Of a stretch of 16,246 bases of DNA, positions 7,486 through 14,106 are shown piece after piece. Positions within the stretch are counted from its first letter, which is position 1. Each line of letters starts with the position of its first letter. Both the position numbers and the translations under genes were made by a program. The stretch lies in NCBI GenBank assembly GCA_030673265.1, contig DAOVJK010000029.1, positions 1 through 16,246 of the forward strand, read 5' to 3'. The notes beneath the pieces are model-generated. The model had not been told where the DNA came from. It saw only the letters and a list, made by a program, of their open reading frames with translations, and made no database searches. The DNA is from Pseudomonadota bacterium (GTDB lineage: Bacteria > Desulfobacterota > Desulfobulbia > Desulfobulbales > JAGXFP01).

Positions 7486-8310
7486 ATGTGGAAATCCAAG
7501 GAAATATATTACATCTCAGACAGCACCGGCATTCTTATCACCAATCTTGGCGAATCTTTACTCTGTCAGTTTCCGGCAATAAATTTTCACGAAGAAAAGT
7601 TCCCCTACGTAAAAACCCTGAAAGATGCCCGGCAAACCTTGAAATACATTCTGGACCAATCAAGGGGACGACGACCGATCATCTTCAGCTCCATAATGGA
7701 CACGGAAGTCAGGGATGTCTTCAGGTCGCCGGAGGTTGAATTCTTCGATGCCTTTGATTTTTTTCTCGAGCCACTTGAGACCTGTCTGGAGGCCAAAGCA
7801 TTACGAGTTCCAGGCTTTTCGCGGCGCGATGATGATGTGAAAAGGGCAAAAAGGGTTGATGCTATTCATTACTGTCTCGATCACGATGACGGCACCAAAG
7901 AGAATGAATTTGATCAAGCGGATGTTATTCTATTGGGAGTATCAAGGGCCGGTAAAACCCCGGTCAGCGTCTATCTGGCTACCCAACTCGGCCTGAAAGC
8001 CGCCAATTTCCCCCTGACCGTTGAATATTTATCTAAACTGCAGATGCCTGGAAGTGTTGTGCGCAACATCAAACGGGCAGTTGCCTTGACTACTACCCCT
8101 GAAATGTTGCAACGCATCAGAGAAAAAAGATACCCGAACAGTACCTACGCAAAAATAACTACCTGTATCGACGAACTCCAACAGGCTGAACAGATTTACC
8201 GTCGACACCATGTGCCAATGATATCCTCAGCAGGGAAATCAATTGAAGAAATCGCCACCCAGGTTAGCCAGGAAATAGGTCTTGCCAAAAAACCCGGTAG
8301 TGTCAGCTAA
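7486..8310 (+). CDS. ppsR: PEP synthase/pyruvate phosphate dikinase regulatory protein (bifunctional kinase/phosphorylase)
   Basis: DUF299/PSRP family protein that inactivates PEP synthase or pyruvate phosphate dikinase by ADP-dependent phosphorylation and reactivates it by Pi-dependent dephosphorylation, setting the pyruvate-PEP balance. Seen are the N-terminal IYYISDSTGILITNLGESLL, SIMDTEVRD and the signature ILLGVSRAGKTPVSVYLA. That signature is the P-loop-like nucleotide site with a GK-Thr core, at about residues 149-166. KAANFPLTVEYL and a C-terminal region ending in SIEEIATQV follow. The length of 274 residues is typical. Sequence does not tell which of the two enzymes is the partner, and neither is in the window. 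The nearest AGGA is about 18 bases upstream, so the ribosome site is weak and translation may depend on coupling to coaBC. Confidence 0.93.
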   Translation: MWKSKEIYYISDSTGILITNLGESLLCQFPAINFHEEKFPYVKTLKDARQTLKYILDQSRGRRPIIFSSIMDTEVRDVFRSPEVEFFDAFDFFLEPLETCLEAKALRVPGFSRRDDDVKRAKRVDAIHYCLDHDDGTKENEFDQADVILLGVSRAGKTPVSVYLATQLGLKAANFPLTVEYLSKLQMPGSVVRNIKRAVALTTTPEMLQRIREKRYPNSTYAKITTCIDELQQAEQIYRRHHVPMISSAGKSIEEIATQVSQEIGLAKKPGSVS

Positions 8311-8450
8311 AAACGTCGTGGTATGCACCAGATACCTATAAATAATTAAACAGCATATATTTTCAGGAGATATCAAAAAACACCTTAAATTAACATCATC
8401 ACTTCTAGCGGGCACGGTTTTACCCTTTATCAACGATAACGGATGATAAA

Positions 8451-8490
8451 TTGATTTAGATCAAGTCTGTTTTTTTGCTTTATGTATTAT
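8451..8490 (+). promoter_or_regulatory. FNR-type box with class II-like promoter
   Basis: TTGAT-TTAG-ATCAA (8451-8464) is a perfect match to the FNR-family consensus TTGAT-N4-ATCAA. Twenty bases further on lies TATTAT (8485-8490), a 5/6 match to the -10 hexamer, with no recognisable -35 between them. This is the geometry of a class II FNR-activated promoter (box centred near -40). The inferred start near 8498 would give a leader of about 60 bases before the response-regulator gene. The responding regulator is not in the window. Confidence 0.6.
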
Positions 8491-8556
8491 GTTGTTATCC
8501 TTACAATTCAAACAGACAAATAAAATATCCAATTACAGTTAAGGAGTCTCCACCTG

Positions 8557-10323
8557 ATGAAGAATGTTTTAATAGTAGAAGATACCCCGGGCCTGTTAAA
8601 ATCTCTGGTAGATCTACTGAAAAAATATTCATCCCAATTTAATACCCTGACAGCCGAGAATGGCGAAGAGGCTATAAACACTCTGAGCAAGGTGCCGATC
8701 TCCGTTCTGGTAACAGATCTTTACATGCCCAAGGTAGATGGTTTGGAGTTACTCTCCTATATGAGCCGTCATCACCCCGACACCCCCTGTATTGTAATGA
8801 CCGCATTCAGCAGCCCTGAAATAATGGGTATTTTGGGCAATCTGGGCATATACCGCTTTCTTGAAAAACCTTTTGACTCGGAAGATTTGATAAAGGCTAT
8901 TACCGATGCAATCGATCAGATCAATAAGGGCAAATCAATTAAGCGCTTGTCTATAACCGCTTTTCTTAGCTTACTAGAGGAAGAACAACGGAGCTGCACC
9001 CTTGAAACCATTAATCAAGAAGGACTGAAGGGCTCTTTCTACCTGATGGATGGCAGATTGTATGACGCAAAGTGCGGCAACCTCCAAGGAGAAGAGGCTG
9101 CAATAAGCATTTTAGGGTGGGAAAAAGTTTCATTTAACCTTAAAGCCCTCCCCCCCGAAGAGATTAAGGCACGTATCCCAATAAGCTTAAAAGCACTGAT
9201 AACAAAAGCCACCCGCCCGGCAAATGAAGATAAAATTATCGACAAAAATAAGCAAAAAGAGGTATCTGCTAGTGAAAATCTTCCGGAGGTTCTCTTTCAG
9301 GCAATACGCAGTGCAGAATCTGGCAAAACAAAGCTGGCACAACAGGCATTAGCAAAGGTTCTTAAAATCAATCCCAAAAACAGCAAAGCATGGTTATGGT
9401 ATGCCCGAACTGTTGATAACTTCAAAGCCTTCAACATAGCCCTGAAGAATGCTTCCATTATCTCACCTAATGACTATGAAATTAGCCGGGAACTCCAAAA
9501 AGCAACAAGTGCGGCCAACTCGGGTTGTGAAGAATCCAGCACAATTAAACCTTGCCTTTTTTGCTGGGCTCCTGTTCGCAAGGAAGATACGGTTTGCCAC
9601 TTCTGTAATGCCCATATGGATATTAAGGAAGATTTTTTTCACACAATGTTCTTCGACACCAAAAAAGAGCAGGAACAAAAAATAATCCTGGAGTCATTCC
9701 AACGATATACCAAAGCGACGATTTTAGACCAAGAAAACGCAACAGCGCATTTCTGCTTAGCCATGGCCCATATAAACCTGAACCAGTGGGACGAAGCCCT
9801 GGAGGAACTTAAAAAGACAGCGGACATTGCCCCGACCAACAACCCTTACCAGATGCAACTTGATATCCTCTCTGATTTCATGGAGGATCTGGATACTTTT
9901 TTTACAAACGATGACTCAAAAGAAGAGACTCCAGCAACTTTGGCTGAGCCCAAAGAACAGGACAAAACAATCATGGTGGTTGAAGACAGTGCTACCACTC
10001 GGACAATCATAAAGAGAATGCTTGAGGCAGAAGGATACACAGTTCTTGAAGCAAGGGATGGGCTTGAAGCAATTTCCAAGTTTAATGAAAAAACCCCAGA
10101 TCTAATTTTGCTTGATATCATCATGCCCGGCATGGATGGTTACCAAACATTGGCCACACTCAAGAAAGAGCATAATCTTAATAACATCCCCGTAATTATG
10201 CTTACCGCCAAGGATAGCTTGATCGATAAATTAAAAGGCAAGATGTCAGGCTCAACTGAATACCTAACGAAGCCTTTTAATGCCCTTGATCTTATGAAAA
10301 AGATCTGTGAGCACCTTAATTAG
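8557..10323 (+). CDS. Dual-receiver response regulator: REC-DUF4388-zinc finger-TPR-REC
   Basis: A 588-residue cytoplasmic signalling protein without a DNA-binding domain. REC1 (1-120) has phospho-acceptor Asp54 (LVTDLYMPK), Thr82 and Lys104. A DUF4388/PatA-like domain (about 128-215) follows, with GSFYLMDGRLYDAKCG and GEEAAISIL. TPR-like helices (about 243-320) lead to a CxxC-N10-CxxC cluster (Cys333, 336, 347, 350), probably zinc-binding. More TPR-like helices (about 370-430, AHINLNQWDEALEELKK) and an acidic linker precede REC2 (470-588), with Asp520 (LILLDIIMPGMDG), Thr550 and Lys572. REC2 resembles PilG/PilH/CheY-like receivers. PatA-type proteins are linked to motility or surface responses elsewhere, but no such partners are present here. 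AAGGAG (8541-8546) lies ten bases before the ATG, and an FNR-type promoter candidate lies upstream. It is probably a monocistronic gene. Confidence 0.92.
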   Translation: MKNVLIVEDTPGLLKSLVDLLKKYSSQFNTLTAENGEEAINTLSKVPISVLVTDLYMPKVDGLELLSYMSRHHPDTPCIVMTAFSSPEIMGILGNLGIYRFLEKPFDSEDLIKAITDAIDQINKGKSIKRLSITAFLSLLEEEQRSCTLETINQEGLKGSFYLMDGRLYDAKCGNLQGEEAAISILGWEKVSFNLKALPPEEIKARIPISLKALITKATRPANEDKIIDKNKQKEVSASENLPEVLFQAIRSAESGKTKLAQQALAKVLKINPKNSKAWLWYARTVDNFKAFNIALKNASIISPNDYEISRELQKATSAANSGCEESSTIKPCLFCWAPVRKEDTVCHFCNAHMDIKEDFFHTMFFDTKKEQEQKIILESFQRYTKATILDQENATAHFCLAMAHINLNQWDEALEELKKTADIAPTNNPYQMQLDILSDFMEDLDTFFTNDDSKEETPATLAEPKEQDKTIMVVEDSATTRTIIKRMLEAEGYTVLEARDGLEAISKFNEKTPDLILLDIIMPGMDGYQTLATLKKEHNLNNIPVIMLTAKDSLIDKLKGKMSGSTEYLTKPFNALDLMKKICEHLN

Positions 10324-10426
10324 GCATAGGGACGATGCCCTGATTTCTTAACCAACACCTGTTCACAAAAAAATTCCTTGCTGGCCTGTATCCATTTCCC
10401 CCTCAATCCTCACCCATTACACCACC

Positions 10427-11245
10427 CTAAACCATTACCAGTTCCAACGGCTCGGCAATGCCCAGTTCCCTATGGGACTTGACCAGATGACCTATCTGCC
10501 GCCAATCTCGCCCCAGTAACCCTGCCCCATAAACATCAATTGCCACGGGGTCAATTGCCGCTGCCAATTTACGATGGGGAGGGTTGCAGGTCGGTCCCCA
10601 GAGATGGGCCTCCTGCATTCCGACCGTGGCATCAAGTACCGTAAAATCAGGGGTTCGATAGCGGTTAAGGTCAAAAAGCGCAGCTTGGACATTGTCATGA
10701 AAGGCGGCCTTTTTCCAATGGCCGCCTTTTTCGTAATGGCCAGGCGGAGCGCAGCCCATCATGTTTTTCATGGTCAGAGTCACGCTGGCCAGACTATGGG
10801 CCTTCAGAACCGGCACCGACAGCAGAAATGATTCAAAGATGATCTCCGGCAGATGCATCTCCGGCCACCTCTGGCATTGGGGTAGACGCATGGTCCGAAG
10901 GGGCGCCTCGTTAAGGTCAATTAATTCAACCCCACACCGTTCGGCCATTTCCACATAGCCAAGTTCCCGGAATGGATGGAAAGTATCATAGTCACGGGAA
11001 CCAGTCCCCTCACCGATTATGACCTTTAATTCATTGTCTTTGTCCTGAAGGTATTTGACAATTGCCTCGATCAGGCCAACCGGCGTGGTTATCGGCGGCT
11101 TGAGGTTTTCGACAAGATTTGGTTTTATAAGAACCTGCCGTTTGTCACCAATTGCCGCCAGCAGGTCAGCCTTGTCGAGCAAACGATAGATGCTATCCTG
11201 CCAATCCGTAAAATCACAGACAAAAACCACACCGTTATCATTCAT
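10427..11245 (-). CDS. DUF362 domain-containing protein
   Basis: A 272-residue protein of the DUF362 family, which is common in anaerobes and of unsettled biochemical function. Typical pieces are VLIKPNLVE at about 38-46, VIIGEGTGSRD at about 75, SVPVLKAHSLASVTLTMKNMMGCAPPGHY at about 143-171, FHDNVQAALFDLNRYRTPDFTVLDATVGMQ and AAIDPVAIDVYGAGLLG near the C-terminus. It lacks the C-terminal ferredoxin (CxxCxxC) domain that longer DUF362 proteins carry, so it is the short form. No signal peptide is visible. A GGGA about eight bases upstream of the ATG serves as ribosome site. It converges with the response-regulator gene (103-base gap) and diverges from the ABC-F gene. The coding sequence contains a terminator-like hairpin on the opposite strand (10700-10731). 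Confidence 0.93.
   Translation of the reverse strand: MNDNGVVFVCDFTDWQDSIYRLLDKADLLAAIGDKRQVLIKPNLVENLKPPITTPVGLIEAIVKYLQDKDNELKVIIGEGTGSRDYDTFHPFRELGYVEMAERCGVELIDLNEAPLRTMRLPQCQRWPEMHLPEIIFESFLLSVPVLKAHSLASVTLTMKNMMGCAPPGHYEKGGHWKKAAFHDNVQAALFDLNRYRTPDFTVLDATVGMQEAHLWGPTCNPPHRKLAAAIDPVAIDVYGAGLLGRDWRQIGHLVKSHRELGIAEPLELVMV
10700..10731 (+). terminator. Intrinsic-terminator-like hairpin antisense within the DUF362 gene
   Basis: AAAGGCGGCC (10700-10709) and GGCCGCCTTT (10720-10729) are perfect 10-base inverted arms around a 10-base loop, and a run of five T (10727-10731) closes the plus-strand side. On the plus strand this is a textbook GC-rich stem plus U-tract. It lies inside the minus-strand DUF362 coding sequence, about 380 bases beyond the end of the convergent response-regulator gene, and could stop its read-through. 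On the minus strand the same stem is followed by only three T, so the host gene itself would be less affected. Confidence 0.55.
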
Positions 11246-11359
11246 ACAAATTCCCAGATTAAAATACTATTAACACCAACAGTTCGAATCTTTGGGGAAG
11301 AGCTAGCTAACAGACTAACCCAGATAAACTGGAAAAAATTAATGCCCTGTGCCCTGGAT

Positions 11360-11450
11360 AAGTGCCTTAACTGTAGATGCAAGTGTTTTATTTCAACAGC
11401 ACTTTTCAATTTCTTGCCATTTTTGACACGAAAACAAGTGCTAAGGCACT
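11360..11450. repeat. Cluster of AAGTGC/GCACTT motifs and inverted repeats before the ABC-F gene
   Basis: AAGTGC occurs at 11360 and 11436 and its reverse complement GCACTT at 11399, with a near copy AAGTGT at 11381. AGTGCCTTA (11361-11369) and TAAGGCACT (11442-11450) form a perfect 9-base inverted repeat 72 bases apart, and AGTGC-TAAG-GCACT (11437-11450) is a local hairpin ending seven bases before the ATG at 11457. A perfect TTGACA (11423-11428) lies among them but lacks a good -10 at normal spacing. The arrangement suggests an operator or a folded leader controlling the ABC-F gene; no factor can be named. Confidence 0.4.
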
Positions 11451-11456
11451 AAATCT

Positions 11457-13481
11457 ATGTTAATAATCTCTCCCTTTTCAAACTCTCCAGGTTACTATAA
11501 TCACGCCATGATAACGATCAATAAATTAAGCCTGCAATACGGCAACAAACATATTTTCAAGGAAGTTTCAGGCCGGATAAACAACCAGGACCACATCGGC
11601 CTGATTGGCGTCAACGGCACCGGCAAATCCACCTTGTTAAAAATGATCGTCGGCGAAATTGAAACCGACTACAGCGTTATAACCAAGTCAAGGCTCGCCA
11701 CCATAGGCTATCTGCCCCAGGAAGTGGCAGAAATGCCGGCGGACCGGACCATTTACCAGGAAGCAGAATCTTCTTTCGGCGACACCCTTAAGCTCCAGCA
11801 AGACCTGGATGAAGTTAACCACCAGCTCGCAGCCTGCGCACCGGAATCTGCCGAGATCACCTCTCTTCTTGAACAGCAGGGCGAATTACAACACCAGCTC
11901 GATCAGGCCGACGTCTTCACCATGAGTTCCCGCATTGAAAAGGTATTGCATGGTTTGGGCTTTACCCCCGCTGATATGGATCGAAAATGCCATACCTTCA
12001 GCGGCGGTTGGATTATGCGGCTGATGCTGGCCAAAATACTGCTGGTCCAGCCCAGTTTTCTCCTCCTGGATGAGCCAACCAACCATCTTGACATCGAATC
12101 CCTGACCTGGCTTGAAGACTTTCTGAGCAGCTACACCGGCGGCTTGATTATCATCTCCCATGACCGGGCCTTTCTTGACTCAATAACCACTACCACCTGG
12201 GAACTGAGTCTCGGCAAGTTAAATAGTTATAAAGGTAACTACAGCAAATATCTGGTTGAAAAAGCAGTCCGTATGGAAGTCCAGCGGGCCGCCTACGACA
12301 ACCAGCAGGCCCTGATCCACCAAACCAAAAAATTCATCGAGAAGTTCCGGGCTAAATCCACCAAAGCCAGCCAGGTTCAGAGCCGGGTCAAGCAGCTGGC
12401 CAAACTGGATATAATTGAGATTGAGGATACCGAATCTCAAGTGTCTTTCCGCTTTCCACCGGCTGCGCCAAGTGGCCGACTGGCAATTTCAGCCGAAGCA
12501 GTCGCTAAAAGCTACAAGGAAAAGCACGTTTTCACCGATCTCTCTTTTGAACTGCAGCGAGGGGAAAAACTGGGAATTGTCGGTGTCAACGGCGCCGGTA
12601 AATCAACGCTGGTAAAACTGCTGGCCGGAATCAATAAACATGACAGCGGCCAGATCAGAACCGGGCATAACGTCAAGATCTCCTATTTTGGCCAGCATCA
12701 GGCCGAGGAACTCCCCCAGGATTTTACGGTCATGGAGGTCATGTCGTCGGTTAATTCCGGGGCGACTGTTACGCAAATCCGTTCGTTGCTGGGCGCCTTC
12801 CTGTTCCGGGGGGATGAAGTCGACAAAAGAGTCTCAGTGCTGTCCGGCGGAGAAAAAAGTAGATTGGCCTTGGCCAGAATGATCTCTTCTCCGGCCAATT
12901 TACTGATCATGGATGAGCCGACCAACCATCTTGACATGACTTCCCAGGAAATACTCCAGGAGGCCATGTCCCAGTATGATGGCTCGATAATAGTTGTTTC
13001 CCATAACCGCTATTTCGTCGATAGTTTCGTCAACAAGGTCCTTGAGATCAAAAACGGCAGCGGCACCATATTTGACGGCAATATCACCTATTACATTGAA
13101 AAGACAAACGCCCAGAGACAACTCGAATCTACAAAAGAAAAAAACAGCGCTACTGAAAACACATCCTTACCATCAAAAAAACTGCACGGTAAAAAGGCCC
13201 GCAAAGCCCAAGCCAAGATTCGTGAACAAAGAAATAGTCTGCTCGGTCCACTTAAAAAAGATGCCGTGAAATATGAAAAACAAGTAGAAGAAATCGAAAC
13301 GCGTAAGAAGGAACTGGAGATTATCCTGGCCGACCCTGAGTTATATGATGATCAGGAAGCTTTTACCGAAAAGAGTAAAGAGTACCTCACAGTAGAGAGC
13401 AATCTCGAAAAGGCTTTCACTCTTTGGGAGGAAACTCTAAACAAGATTGAGGAGATAGATAGCGAATTGGCAGACAATTAA
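11457..13481 (+). CDS. yheS: ABC-F family ATPase, YheS-like ribosome-associated protein
   Basis: Soluble tandem ATPase of the ABC-F class, which acts on ribosomes rather than in transport; no membrane segment is present. Counting from Met 11457, ABC1 has Walker A GVNGTGKST (51-59), signature FSGGWIMRL, and Walker B LLLDEPTNHLD with ISHDRAFLD. The linker (about 270-325) with KFIEKFRAKSTKASQVQSR is the tRNA-interaction region and closely follows YheS. ABC2 has GVNGAGKST, LSGGEKSRLALARM and IMDEPTNHLD, and a C-terminal coiled coil (about 580-670) contains DPELYDD as in YheS. The second in-frame ATG at 11508 begins MITINKLSLQYG, the usual family N-terminus, so the first 17 residues may be untranslated. 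AAGG ten bases before 11457 supports the longer start, whereas 11508 lacks a ribosome site. Confidence 0.92.
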   Translation: MLIISPFSNSPGYYNHAMITINKLSLQYGNKHIFKEVSGRINNQDHIGLIGVNGTGKSTLLKMIVGEIETDYSVITKSRLATIGYLPQEVAEMPADRTIYQEAESSFGDTLKLQQDLDEVNHQLAACAPESAEITSLLEQQGELQHQLDQADVFTMSSRIEKVLHGLGFTPADMDRKCHTFSGGWIMRLMLAKILLVQPSFLLLDEPTNHLDIESLTWLEDFLSSYTGGLIIISHDRAFLDSITTTTWELSLGKLNSYKGNYSKYLVEKAVRMEVQRAAYDNQQALIHQTKKFIEKFRAKSTKASQVQSRVKQLAKLDIIEIEDTESQVSFRFPPAAPSGRLAISAEAVAKSYKEKHVFTDLSFELQRGEKLGIVGVNGAGKSTLVKLLAGINKHDSGQIRTGHNVKISYFGQHQAEELPQDFTVMEVMSSVNSGATVTQIRSLLGAFLFRGDEVDKRVSVLSGGEKSRLALARMISSPANLLIMDEPTNHLDMTSQEILQEAMSQYDGSIIVVSHNRYFVDSFVNKVLEIKNGSGTIFDGNITYYIEKTNAQRQLESTKEKNSATENTSLPSKKLHGKKARKAQAKIREQRNSLLGPLKKDAVKYEKQVEEIETRKKELEIILADPELYDDQEAFTEKSKEYLTVESNLEKAFTLWEETLNKIEEIDSELADN

Positions 13482-13651
13482 ATGGTAGTAATCTCTTCAG
13501 CTTCTAAACTGAACTATTTTTTCTTAATTTCCCGCACATCACTTCCTGCTCGACAACTTTAAACTTGGCATTTAAACATTACAATACTAAATTAAAAAGT
13601 TAGTCTGAATCATATCTGCTTTTTTTGGCCAATGAACTTATTTGGCCCTGC

Positions 13652-13683
13652 AGTTGTTGATAACTTGCAACAACTCCATTTTT
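13652..13683 (+). terminator. Candidate intrinsic terminator after the ABC-F gene
   Basis: AGTTGTTG (13652-13659) and CAACAACT (13668-13675) form a perfect 8-base stem around an 8-base loop. CC and then five T (13679-13683) follow. The stem is AT-richer than ideal and lies 170 bases beyond the ABC-F stop codon, so it may end that transcript only weakly. Confidence 0.4.
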
Positions 13684-13792
13684 AGACAAAATTTTAGATA
13701 AAAAGCGGCTCTTATGATTTTTTTTGCTTAAATGGTCACCGTAGAGTTTCTAACATGTTTGCAGACCAACTTACAGGGAACGATTCATCGTC

Positions 13793-14074
13793 TTATCTAG
13801 TTTTATGAGAAAAGAGAATTTTGGGTGCATCTTTCGGTCTTGGCAGGATGAAGTCATCTCGATTGCTAGACTCTAGCCACTCTCTTGAGATTGCTGCCCT
13901 GGCAACCCTGGGATACCCCGAGCATAGGCTCTCTCTAAGCCGAGCCTGAAACAGATGCGAAGAAATCTTATGGGATATATTTACCGGTGGTTCCTGCTTA
14001 TAGTAGACATGCTTTACTCCAAACACGGCATTATCCCCGCTGCCAAATTGAAAACAGCTGGCAGGCAGTTCCAT
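13793..14074 (-). CDS. Doubtful hypothetical ORF in the intergenic gap (93 aa)
   Basis: An uninterrupted minus-strand frame from ATG 14074 to TAA, unlike any family I know. It is basic, with no signal peptide or membrane segment. The C-terminal half (RVARAAISREWLESSNRDDF) looks protein-like and its codon choice is not unlike the neighbours. Against it: no Shine-Dalgarno precedes the ATG, and only 32 bases separate it from the start of the divergent sensor-kinase gene, leaving no room for its own promoter. It could be a remnant of a former gene or chance. It is kept at low confidence because the gap is otherwise empty. Confidence 0.2.
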   Translation of the reverse strand: MELPASCFQFGSGDNAVFGVKHVYYKQEPPVNISHKISSHLFQARLRESLCSGYPRVARAAISREWLESSNRDDFILPRPKDAPKILFSHKTR

Positions 14075-14106
14075 AAAAATGAGCTGCTCGGAGGAGCTTC
14101 AATTAT

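Larger units (their letters stand above)
13482..14106. other. 625-base intergenic region without a convincing gene
   Basis: The left half (to about 13790) is clearly AT-rich. It holds GGCCAA/TTGGCC inverted arms at 13627-13647, a terminator-like hairpin at 13652-13683, and several A/T runs. The right half has a more coding-like composition but contains only short or doubtful reading frames: the minus-strand frame at 13793-14074, listed separately, and a 51-codon plus frame at 13955-14110 with no ribosome site that overlaps the sensor-kinase start. No tRNA, insertion-sequence ends or CRISPR repeats were seen. I could not point to a good promoter for the downstream gene. Confidence 0.6.

Noticed and set aside
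8320..8336. GGTAT-N7-ATACC inverted repeat after the ppsR-like gene as terminator or operator
   Set aside because: Five-base arms without a T-tract or neighbouring copies are expected by chance.
10323..10347. GGCAT-N7-ATGCC hairpin right at the response-regulator stop codon, followed by CTGATTTCTT, as a terminator
   Set aside because: Only five base pairs, a competing AGGG/CCCT pairing, and no real T-run. Too weak to list as a terminator.
13627..13647. GGCCAA/TTGGCC inverted repeat next to a T7 run as a terminator
   Set aside because: The T-run precedes the stem on the plus strand and becomes an A-run after it on the minus strand, so it fits an intrinsic terminator in neither direction.
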